From: Trichormus sp. M33_DOE_039
GTDB lineage: Bacteria > Cyanobacteriota > Cyanobacteriia > Cyanobacteriales > Nostocaceae
DNA length: 37,541 nucleotides
Assembly: GCA_015296085.1 (NCBI GenBank)
Contig: DVDT01000088.1
Coordinates: 1 to 37,541, forward strand
Direction: 5' to 3'
Part shown: piece after piece, positions 26,130 to 33,326 of the stretch
How the letters are laid out: every line of letters starts with the position of its first letter
How positions within the stretch are numbered: position 1 is the first letter of the stretch
Program-made: the position numbers and the translations under genes
Notes under the pieces: model-generated
What the model saw: only the letters and a program-made list of their open reading frames with translations
What the model was told of the DNA's origin: nothing
The model's database searches: none

Positions 26130-26315
26130 GACAGGGCTTACGGTCATTAGCCTGGTCGGTTCAGCGATCAGCGTTAGAGTACCGCCACACAGGGCAGCAA
26201 AAAAGCAGCCACAAACTGCTCCATAAAGTCGAGCGAGTGAACCCAACTCAAAGGCAACGCCGAAAGCCAGAGCCAGGGGTAATGAGACAACGGCAGCCGT
26301 GACACTGCTGAAGAT
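26130..26315 (-). pseudogene. Second SulP 5' fragment, in frame upstream of sbtA
   Basis: The reverse frame reads EIFSSVTAAVVSLPLALAFG, then ARLYGAVCGCFFAALCGGTL and TLIAEPTRLMTV. It parallels residues of about 16-75 in the resident SulP fragment (DLFGGLTAAIVSLPLALAFG, then GIYGAVCVGFFAALFGGTPT). It has the higher G+C content of the sbtAB segment, and its conserved prolines and glycines are partly altered. It is open in the sbtA frame, so a 5'-extended SbtA reading is formally possible. This is a relic of a different SulP gene brought with the sbtAB segment. Confidence 0.7.
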
Positions 26316-26316
26316 C

Positions 26317-26613
26317 TCAAACCATCGCTAAACCAGTTTTCTGGTCGCCACCAGCTAAGGCAGTCATAGAACTGACAATTGCAGTCATAACTACAGTCAT
26401 CGGCCCTGTAGGTTCAGAAATCAGGGTTGGTGTACCACCAAATAGTGCTGCAAAAAAGCCAACACACACAGCACCATAAATACCAGCTACAGGCCCGGCA
26501 CCAGAGGCGATACCGAACGCTAAAGCTAGCGGTAGAGAGACAATTGCGGCAGTTAAACCACCGAATAGATCCCCTCGCAAGTTTCTAAAATTGATCGTAT
26601 TGGTCAGTGCCAT
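26317..26613 (-). pseudogene. 5' remnant of the resident SulP/BicA-type bicarbonate transporter gene
   Basis: The 98-codon frame begins MALTNTINFRNLRGDLFGGL and continues TAAIVSLPLALAFGIASGAG and PTLISEPTGPMTVVMTAIVS to GGDQKTGLAMV. It is the N-terminal part of a cyanobacterial SulP transporter of the BicA-like group (Na+/HCO3- symport). It stops abruptly at the join with the foreign segment, where a complete protein would continue into further membrane spans and a STAS domain. AGGAAC precedes the ATG, so a truncated 98-aa product with two to three spans may still be made. The distal end of the gene is at 23983-24207. Confidence 0.82.
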
Positions 26614-27316
26614 TTTGGGTTCCTAAAAACAAGCAAAGAAGTTTTGATGGTTGATAAATATTGAGGCAGTCTTGGGTAAACTCTTTATTTCATAGCTATG
26701 AAAAAATTTAGACAAAGAAAACAAAATCTCTTGTCCAAGCAAAGACAGGATAAACAAGCTATATATACTTCCTACATCGAGAGTAAGTTTTGTTTATAGC
26801 TGAATCATTACTGAGAATAGCTTACAGTGTTTAAAGCCAATGTTTTACATTGGATATGTTTATGATTAAAAAAATATTAAATCGCAACCATAAATAAAAA
26901 CTTATACGTCTTTATATTTGTCGGTTGTATGAGTAATGACATTGTTTCAATAAGTCGATAAAACATATAACTGAAAGTTATTTATCTATCGGTAATGTTT
27001 CTTTATATTATTGAAGCGCGTCTGCTAACACAAAAGTTTTGGCAATTTGGCAACCGCAGTCGTAAGAAAGTGGTTTTAATAGATTTATCAACAGGGATAG
27101 CGGATATCGCCAGACAAAAAATGCAGGGATCAATTGTTGTCTGCGTATTCCTAGACCATCGCCAGTTGTTAATCAAGGGCTAAAAAGTGCCGCTACATAA
27201 TTGAAGCACTAGATTTAAAGCCCTTACCGCTTCATACAACTGGCTATAAATCCAACACAACAGAATAAATGTGAAGACTGATGATTATATCTAATGACAT
27301 AGATTAATTAGATTTA

Positions 27317-27365
27317 GTAGTAAGGACTTTAGTCCTTGTTTTCTCAGCACCAAAGTGCTGACTAC
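27317..27365. repeat. Repeat module folding as a three-way junction
   Basis: GTAGT (27317-27321) and ACTAC (27361-27365) close two perfect hairpins, AAGGACT-TT-AGTCCTT (27322-27337) and CAGCAC-CAAA-GTGCTG (27345-27360). It resembles dispersed repeats with AAGGACTTTAGTCCTT that I recall from Nostoc genomes. Confidence 0.7.
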
Positions 27366-27450
27366 AAACCAGACTCGCTCATACTATATTTTCTTCGTTT
27401 AACCGAATTGAATTTTAGCTGAGGGGGTGACATGAAAATAGTGATAATTT

Positions 27451-27483
27451 ATAACCCCGGTTACTGACAAAAACCGGGGTTAT
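27451..27483. terminator. Strong hairpin after the zinc-ribbon gene
   Basis: ATAACCCCGGTT (27451-27462) and AACCGGGGTTAT (27472-27483) give a perfect 12-bp stem with a 9-nt loop. It lies 35 bp past the stop of the reverse-strand zinc-ribbon gene. The T run is poor on both strands, so efficiency is uncertain. Confidence 0.6.
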
Positions 27484-27518
27484 CACCTTTCAATACTCTT
27501 GTAGATGGCTGGATAATT

Positions 27519-27797
27519 TTATGCTTGCCAAGGTGAAGGTATTGGCGTTGTGGAAATGACTTTATTTGCCATCAACTTAATCGCAGTTCTACCACAACTA
27601 GGACAAGGAACATCCAATGTTTGTAATGAGACTCCTTCTACTTCACTTAATAAACCTTGTTTACAGTGCCAACATTCAAAAATTATGCGATGTACTGGCT
27701 CATTACAATCAAGTATTTTAACGTGTTGAAAATTTCTGATTTCGTTGTCTTGGTTTCTGGGCTTGTAGGGTTTTTTAATTTCTCTTACTTCCATCAT
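27519..27797 (-). CDS. Small zinc-ribbon-like hypothetical protein
   Basis: I do not recognise a named family. The 92-residue protein has two CxxC pairs, CWHC (43-46) and CPSC (66-69), about 20 residues apart. This is a typical zinc-ribbon spacing, set in IFECWHCKQGLLSEVEG and LDVPCPSCGRTAIKLM. It has a basic N-terminus and no membrane segment. The start is an ATGATG pair after AGGTAAC. It is transcribed alone and ends at a strong hairpin. A nucleic-acid-binding or protein-binding role would be a guess. Confidence 0.65.
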   Translation of the reverse strand: MMEVREIKKPYKPRNQDNEIRNFQHVKILDCNEPVHRIIFECWHCKQGLLSEVEGVSLQTLDVPCPSCGRTAIKLMANKVISTTPIPSPWQA

Positions 27798-28311
27798 GTT
27801 ACCTGTCTAACTCACTGATCAATTTGTCCGGTACTTCAGTGATGATTTTTACTGAAAAGCACGACTCATAGAATAATACAAAAATCAAAATGCGTAGATG
27901 CGAAAAGTCCTAACCATAGAGTGAGTAAAAAGGAATAACAATTATTAGGGTGTTAACTTTTTACTGATTTTCAGATGATAGCTTGATTTTCGCACTCCTA
28001 TATTAAGGAATCAAAATTTTCATATTTATATTTTGCTAACTCTATATTCATTTTATCAGAGTTATGAATTACGCATCATTCACAAAAAAATCAAATGTTT
28101 TGTAAAACTAAATACTAATCTGGAAAATTATTCTAGCATTGGGTAGATTAATGTATGTGGTTGAGGGAATAGATGACAGAGGACAGGAGACAGGAAATAG
28201 ATATGTTATTTTCTGTACAGATATATAAGAGTCCTATTCGATATTTGAACAACTTCAGTACATCTCATATCCTTTCTTCCCTGTAACCTGTAACCTTTAA
28301 CTTGTAAACTT
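27798..28311. other. A+T-rich spacer
   Basis: Divergent spacer of 514 bp between the zinc-ribbon gene and the 293-aa protein gene. It contains short repeats (GACAGGA near 28176, GTAACCT near 28281). No gene or clear promoter is seen. Confidence 0.5.
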
Positions 28312-29193
28312 ATGGCTGATTTAACAGAAGTATTGAAATTTATTGAGAAACTAGAAAAAGATAACCTTGGTCAATCCGCTTATGAAATAGCGAATAAGCT
28401 GCGTGGTTATACTAAACCACAATACACAACCAAATTATGGACGTTAGCAACAGGATACGACCAAAAATATATTCAGGGGGAATTGCAAGGAAAACTCGGT
28501 CTGGAATTAGTTTTAAGTGGTGAAAAGATTGATTTTGGTCACTTCATCGCTTCTCTCTCAGATCAAATCAATCAACAGGGAATACGTAAGTCTGATTTAA
28601 CGAGTTGGACAGGCGATCATACTTCATGGGCAGGAGATATTGGTTCGGCTATCGTGTTTTATCACTCCCAACCGCTTTCTGCTACGAGAATTACTCTTGA
28701 TGAAGCACTCAAAAGACTAGTTAGTGATGCTGATTGCTCTGCTGATGTTGCAGCTTATGTCATTGGTAATATCTTGAATTGCGATCGCAAAGCTACTATT
28801 TCCCAGGCAATTAAGCAGTATGATGCTACTGGTTATGCGACACATATCAAAACATTTCTCACCAAACGTTTTGGAGCGAATATTTTAGGTAATCAAATTC
28901 AGAATCCCCATACTGTAGAGGCTGAAATTCGGCGTGCTGTATCTACATATATTAGGTTGTCTGGTACGGCATCTGATATCTATAAATCTGTGAAAAATTT
29001 AGTCAAATTACAACCGAAATTAGGATCAGAAAACAATAATTTCCCCAACGCCAGCGATTTACTGACTGGTTCTGTACATTTCTTGTCTCACTTAGTTAAA
29101 TTCGGTGGCTTAGACGGTCTGCATTTTCAACCATACCAAGTTCCTGGAGTATCTTGGTTAGGGAAGGTGGATTATTTTGTTAATAGTCAGTAG
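28312..29193 (+). CDS. Hypothetical 293-aa protein
   Basis: No family recognised. The protein is soluble and mainly helical. Notable parts are an N-terminal helical region (LTEVLKFIEKLEKDNLGQSA), KIDFGHFIASLSDQ (about 73-86) and TSWTGDHTSWAGDIGSAIVF (about 97-116). The invariant-looking H, D, W and G residues there could form an active site resembling lysozyme-like or peptidase folds, but I cannot place it. The rest is helical, with VKNLVKLQPKLG, and ends in PGVSWLGKVDYFVNS. The ATG follows a TAACCTGTAACC repeat without a clear Shine-Dalgarno. Codon use is normal and one HIP1 site is internal, so it is a resident gene. Confidence 0.7.
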   Translation: MADLTEVLKFIEKLEKDNLGQSAYEIANKLRGYTKPQYTTKLWTLATGYDQKYIQGELQGKLGLELVLSGEKIDFGHFIASLSDQINQQGIRKSDLTSWTGDHTSWAGDIGSAIVFYHSQPLSATRITLDEALKRLVSDADCSADVAAYVIGNILNCDRKATISQAIKQYDATGYATHIKTFLTKRFGANILGNQIQNPHTVEAEIRRAVSTYIRLSGTASDIYKSVKNLVKLQPKLGSENNNFPNASDLLTGSVHFLSHLVKFGGLDGLHFQPYQVPGVSWLGKVDYFVNSQ

Positions 29194-29225
29194 TTATTAG
29201 TGATTTCCTAACTAACCTACTGTGT

Positions 29226-29579
29226 CTATCTTGTACCTTCTGCTTCTACTCTTAAGCCAAAGTAAGTTAGCACTAATTCATTTGCACTGTTATTCACAAC
29301 TTCGTGAACTTCTCCCACTTCTATAGCTATGCAGTTTCCTGGTAGCAAGGGATATTCTTCTCCATTAATGCGGATTATTCCTGCGCCAGATTCTACAAAG
29401 AAGACTTCGCACATATCTTGGTGGGCGTGGGCTGAGGCGATTTGTCCGGGAGCAAAACGGGCTTGGGAAAAGTTGGTGAGGTGAGGTAAATCACCAAACC
29501 TCAGCATGACCTTTTTTTTTATTTCTGGATTGTGAGAAACAGATTCTTCCGGTAGTTCGTTCAGGGACTTGGTGATCAT
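29226..29579 (-). CDS. Cupin-domain protein
   Basis: The 117-residue single-domain cupin has motif 1 as APGQIASAHAHQDMCEVFFV ending in ESG (G-x5-H-x-H-x3-4-E-x6-G) and motif 2 as PGNCIAIEVGEVHEVVN (G-x5-P-x-G-x2-H-x3-N-like). The two histidines and glutamate of motif 1 and the histidine of motif 2 can hold a metal ion. The ligand or substrate is not deducible; small cupins serve as sugar isomerases, dioxygenases or sensors. It is convergent with the 293-aa gene, with only 32 bp between the stops. Confidence 0.88.
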   Translation of the reverse strand: MITKSLNELPEESVSHNPEIKKKVMLRFGDLPHLTNFSQARFAPGQIASAHAHQDMCEVFFVESGAGIIRINGEEYPLLPGNCIAIEVGEVHEVVNNSANELVLTYFGLRVEAEGTR

Positions 29580-29658
29580 GTTGGCTGTTGAGTGGGTATT
29601 GGGGAAAATTATACCTTGTCAATTCTTGCCCCTCTGCAATTGCTCCCTGTCTCCTGCC

Positions 29659-29806
29659 TTAACAGGTGTAGGTTTTTTACGCTTTGCCTATAAGACACTG
29701 TTTTAGGGTGTAAGGGTATAGGGGTGTAGGGGTGGATGAAAATATGATTCTGTTGTTGGTTTGATAGTCATCACTCAATGCTCTATTAAAAACCTACACT
29801 TGTTAA
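29659..29806. repeat. MITE-like element with 19-bp terminal inverted repeats
   Basis: TTAACAGGTGTAGGTTTTT (29659-29677) and AAAAACCTACACTTGTTAA (29788-29806) are inverted copies with one mismatch, bounding 148 bp with no ORF. The interior includes GGGTGTA/GGGTATA tandem repeats (29704-29734). The flanks CTCCTGCC and CCCCTGCC are similar. Confidence 0.65.
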
Positions 29807-29821
29807 TGTCCCCTGCCTCCC

Positions 29822-32698
29822 TCAAGTTGGTCTTAAATCGTTCGATAGTTCCACAATACCTCTAGACCCATCAATTCTTACCCGTTGGTCATCTTGCAGT
29901 ATCCATGTTGCACCTTTAACATCCATGACTGCGGGAATACCGTATTCACGAGCGACGATCGCACCGTGGGAAAGTCTACCTCCGGCTTCGGCAATTAAGC
30001 CTCCAGCCCTGACTAATAAAGGGGCCCAGCCGGAATCTGTATAGGGTACGACTAAGATTGTGTCTTTGTCTATCTCTGGGAGGTTTTGTAAATTTCGCAC
30101 TACCTTGATGCGCCCTTCGGCTTGTCCGTGGCTGGCGGGAATACCTTGTAAGATTTGGTCTGAGTAAACTCCGACGGCGGTTGTGGGGTGGGGGGGTATA
30201 TCGCCGTAGACAACGAGGGGAATTTGCTCAATTTGGCTATCTTGGGAGAATTGCGATCGCCTAAATGCGATCGTTTGGTTTAAGCCTTGTAGTAACTGGG
30301 GGCTAGGATCGGCTACTAGTAACCGCACTTCTTCTAGTTCTAAAAAGAAGATATCTCCTGGCTGTTTTAGCCAGCCAGATTGTAACCACATCTGCTCTAA
30401 AACTAAAAATTTCCAGCGCAATTGGGCTAATAACCGAGAATAAAGCTCTGTAACTCGTCCTTTAATATCTATACGTCTCTGGACTATCCCACGTTTGCGT
30501 TTACTCGGTTCTAAGTTAATTTTTTCTGGTTCACTCAACTGAATTAACTGCACAAATAACTGTTTGATGGGTTGGGGTTCTTCCTTCCAAGTCGGAATGG
30601 CGATATTTGTCCCTACATCGCTTAAATAACCATAGTCCTCTAATAATTCATCCAATTCATAGAGAATCTTTTCGCCTTCTGGGGTTTGTGCCAATAAATC
30701 AAATACTTGCTCTGGTTCGCATTCTGCTAATATCTGTTTGGCATCAGCGGCTAAGGTTCTCAAGGAACGCATGGCGGCTACTTCTGGGGTGATGCTATTA
30801 TCAATTTGCTCATCTTTAACGCGAAAAATACCCTGGCGAATGGCGGCACTTAAGGGAGCTAAAATGCTGTAGTATGTGCCGATACGGAGTAATTCCAGGT
30901 TAAAATCTATTCTTTCTAAAATTTCCGCAGGCTCTAACTCTTCGGTGGTTTCATTAGCTAATCTTGACAAACCGGGAATGAAAACTTTTTGGTAGTCCCG
31001 TTTAAAGTCTTTTTCTAGATTTAATTCTTGCTGGAGTAATTTAAATAACCCTGGCAGATTTTTGAGGGTAGACTGCAAGGGCGGTTTAGTCATTTTTGCG
31101 CCCCTAGTTAAAAACTCTAGACTTTCTGGCGGTAATCCCATCCGCAAAAAAATCTCTCCCAGGAGAGAAGCATTAAAATAGGCTCTAGAGTAATGCAGAG
31201 TGGCTGTATCTGTAAAATCTAACCCTGTAGCGCGATCGCCTAATACTAAACTAAAAATATCTCCCCAAACGCCACAAGTTAAAGGACGATTAATCGACCA
31301 AGTTAAGGGATGCACTACGCCGGGAATGACTTCGGCGGCGATTTTCCTCGTCCAGATGGGAAGGAGGGTGGTAATCGGCCTAGCTTGCAGTAACCACAGG
31401 GTTTGACCGTCGTAACTCCATTCAATATCTTGGGGAACACCAAGGTAACGTTTTTCGATGCGGCGGGCTAAGTATGCTACTTGCTTAATAATTGCTTGGG
31501 GAACTCGTCCTGTTCCCTCCAACTGTACAGAGGAAAGCTTTTCTGCTTCTACTACAAAAGCCCGATACTGTTCTGGTGTGACTTTACCGGAGACAACTTG
31601 TGTTGGGCTACCGGGTAAGGCTTCAATGATCACTGCATCACCTTGTTGGGTGATGGGATCGCGACTAAAAGCAACTCCCGAATACGCGCTTTGCACTTGC
31701 TGTTGAATCAGCACCGCCATTGCTGTATCTGGTAAACCGCGATCGCGCCGATACTGTACCGCAGCTGGATAATTATAGGAATCCCTCACGGCGGTAATGG
31801 CTTGCTGTAATTGCTCTTTACTGGTGACGTGGATAATTGTGGCGTATTGTCCAGCCGCCGAAGCTTGTTCAGAGTCTTCGCCAATGGCGGAGGAACGTAC
31901 TACCAAAGGAGATAAATCGGAAGGTTGGAGAAATGCTAATAATTTTTCGGGATCATCGCCGGGAACGAGTACCCAGCCTTTGGGAACTGAGTAACCCCAA
32001 CGCTTAATTTGCGAAAGAGTGGCGGCTTTTTGTCCGACGAGTGCCGTATCTAACTCATCATCTAAAGAGAGAATAACGCGATCGCCACGCAAATATTCAA
32101 AGACAGCCTGGGATTGGGCATCGACTTCTTGGGGTGGTAAATTCAAATCATCTGGAATTTTTTTATAAATCCAACCCAATAATGCAGCTAGGGCGATCGC
32201 CACCATAATTTTAGGGAAATCTTCAGCATGGAGAATAGCTACAAACAAGGGAAACACAAATAAAACTCCATACTTCACCAAAGTTCTTGATTGCGACAGG
32301 GTAAAGGTAATAATTGCCAGTAAACTTACAAAGATAGCTAAGAGGGGATCATGTACTAAAATCCCCCAAACAACGTTAGTTGTCCCTGCGCCTCGTCCTA
32401 TTGAATATCTACCAAATACCAAAGCAATTAACGCCAGTATTTCCCAAAAAGATCCCTCTGGGAAAAAAGCACGGGCGAGATAAACAACAGTCATACCTTT
32501 TATGGCTTCTGACGCTACCGCCAAAACCCCTGCTACAGTTCCACCGTGGTAAAAAGCGGCAGAAACACTGATATTTTTTGTCCCAATTTGCGCTATTTTC
32601 TTTTTCTTGAGCGCGTAAGTAATCCAAGCGATTACAGGTAACGCACCCAAGAAGGGACAGACAATTAAAATAGCTAACGCACCCCACAGTTCTCTCAT
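29822..32698 (-). CDS. PlsY-like membrane domain fused to a PEP-synthase/pyruvate-phosphate-dikinase-like enzyme
   Basis: The 958-residue protein has two unrelated halves. Residues 1-200 have about six spans and degenerate PlsY (glycerol-3-phosphate acyltransferase) motifs: GTKNISVSAAFYHGGTVAG, EAIKG and GRGAGTTNVVWG. From about 205 to 450 is a PEP/pyruvate-binding ATP-grasp domain: LVGQKAATLSQIKRWGYSVP, PLVVRSSAIGEDSEQASAAG, then DIEWSYDGQTLWLLQARPIT. A helical middle part (450-830) follows. The PEP-utilising swivelling domain ends the protein with GGRLSHGAIVAREYGIPAVM, in which H911 is the expected phosphohistidine. Both PEP-synthase catalytic parts look intact, but the C-terminal PEP-binding barrel of true PEP synthase is absent, so it is closer to rifampin-phosphotransferase-like enzymes. 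The substrate is unknown; a lipid head group is conceivable. Confidence 0.85.
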   Translation of the reverse strand: MRELWGALAILIVCPFLGALPVIAWITYALKKKKIAQIGTKNISVSAAFYHGGTVAGVLAVASEAIKGMTVVYLARAFFPEGSFWEILALIALVFGRYSIGRGAGTTNVVWGILVHDPLLAIFVSLLAIITFTLSQSRTLVKYGVLFVFPLFVAILHAEDFPKIMVAIALAALLGWIYKKIPDDLNLPPQEVDAQSQAVFEYLRGDRVILSLDDELDTALVGQKAATLSQIKRWGYSVPKGWVLVPGDDPEKLLAFLQPSDLSPLVVRSSAIGEDSEQASAAGQYATIIHVTSKEQLQQAITAVRDSYNYPAAVQYRRDRGLPDTAMAVLIQQQVQSAYSGVAFSRDPITQQGDAVIIEALPGSPTQVVSGKVTPEQYRAFVVEAEKLSSVQLEGTGRVPQAIIKQVAYLARRIEKRYLGVPQDIEWSYDGQTLWLLQARPITTLLPIWTRKIAAEVIPGVVHPLTWSINRPLTCGVWGDIFSLVLGDRATGLDFTDTATLHYSRAYFNASLLGEIFLRMGLPPESLEFLTRGAKMTKPPLQSTLKNLPGLFKLLQQELNLEKDFKRDYQKVFIPGLSRLANETTEELEPAEILERIDFNLELLRIGTYYSILAPLSAAIRQGIFRVKDEQIDNSITPEVAAMRSLRTLAADAKQILAECEPEQVFDLLAQTPEGEKILYELDELLEDYGYLSDVGTNIAIPTWKEEPQPIKQLFVQLIQLSEPEKINLEPSKRKRGIVQRRIDIKGRVTELYSRLLAQLRWKFLVLEQMWLQSGWLKQPGDIFFLELEEVRLLVADPSPQLLQGLNQTIAFRRSQFSQDSQIEQIPLVVYGDIPPHPTTAVGVYSDQILQGIPASHGQAEGRIKVVRNLQNLPEIDKDTILVVPYTDSGWAPLLVRAGGLIAEAGGRLSHGAIVAREYGIPAVMDVKGATWILQDDQRVRIDGSRGIVELSNDLRPT

Positions 32699-32880
32699 TA
32701 TGGATTTTGGATTTTAGATTGATCCTGCACCTAAAATCTCAAATCTAAAATTTTATAGTTTTTCCGCAATTTTTTGATAATTTTTAGGGCGCGAGTACAA
32801 GAAGGCAAAGATAAAAAGAAATAACGCTTACTTTGTAAGCTTTTTGCCTGTTTTAAGCTGGTTGCTCTGTTTACTCTGTA

Positions 32881-32907
32881 AGGACACTCGGCTGTTGCCG
32901 ATGTCCT
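32881..32907 (-). terminator. Hairpin after the 46-aa membrane protein gene
   Basis: AGGACA and TGTCCT with an inner CGGC/GCCG and TGTT loop form a stable stem 18 bp past the reverse-strand stop. No U-run follows, so terminator function is uncertain. Confidence 0.5.
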
Positions 32908-32924
32908 CCTAGGCTACTATTTGC

Positions 32925-33065
32925 TCAATTTAGAGCGTAAGCAGACTGTAACGCCCAAATAATTAGGACAGCAATCGATCCCAATAGTAACACAGTAGAG
33001 ATGGTGACTACTTTAGGGGTATCTGCCCCATCAAATTTCATAATTCCTCGATTTAGGTCGGACAT
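32925..33065 (-). CDS. 46-aa single-span membrane protein
   Basis: The short reverse-strand ORF encodes MSDLNRGIMKFDGADTPKVV followed by a hydrophobic helix (about 20-38, TISTVLLLGSIAVLIIWAL) and ends QSAYALN. Size, a polar N-terminus of 18 residues and a single span resemble accessory subunits of photosynthetic or NDH-1 complexes, but I cannot assign it to a named subunit. GGGAG lies about 12 bases before the ATG and a stable hairpin follows the stop, so it looks like an independent, expressed gene. The sequence is not repetitive and the codons are normal. Confidence 0.7.
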   Translation of the reverse strand: MSDLNRGIMKFDGADTPKVVTISTVLLLGSIAVLIIWALQSAYALN

Positions 33066-33326
33066 AGCTTTGTAGTTCTCCCTTTATTACAGTGCTAATT
33101 TGTCCGTTTTTATCTTAGTCCTTCTCTATGCAGATAGGGGAATATTTTACATAAGAATTTGTTTAAGCTTTGCAACGTTTTCCACACTAATTTTACGGTT
33201 GATTATAAATCTGCTGTGGAATTTTATACTGAAAAATTAGAGGTAAAAGTTCAGGCTGGGCATAAATTAAGTGTTGCAGTCTTATAAAGAAAGATACCCG
33301 TCTTGACTAACTGGAGATTCAGCTGC

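Larger units (their letters stand above)
26614..27518. other. 905-bp spacer upstream of the SulP remnant
   Basis: It should contain the former SulP promoter on the reverse strand, but no clear -35/-10 pair is seen. It holds a two-hairpin repeat at 27317-27365 and a strong hairpin at 27451-27483. A 62-codon frame at 26995-27183 has no ribosome site and no recognisable homology. Confidence 0.5.

Noticed and set aside
26010-26246. 5'-extended SbtA of 448 residues
   Set aside because: The extra 79 codons are a SulP fragment and linker; the AGGAGG five bases before GTG 26009 and the family N-terminus MDFLSFFLMDF fix the start there.
26995-27183. 62-codon frame upstream of the SulP remnant
   Set aside because: ATG without ribosome site, in an A+T-rich spacer, with no recognisable motif.
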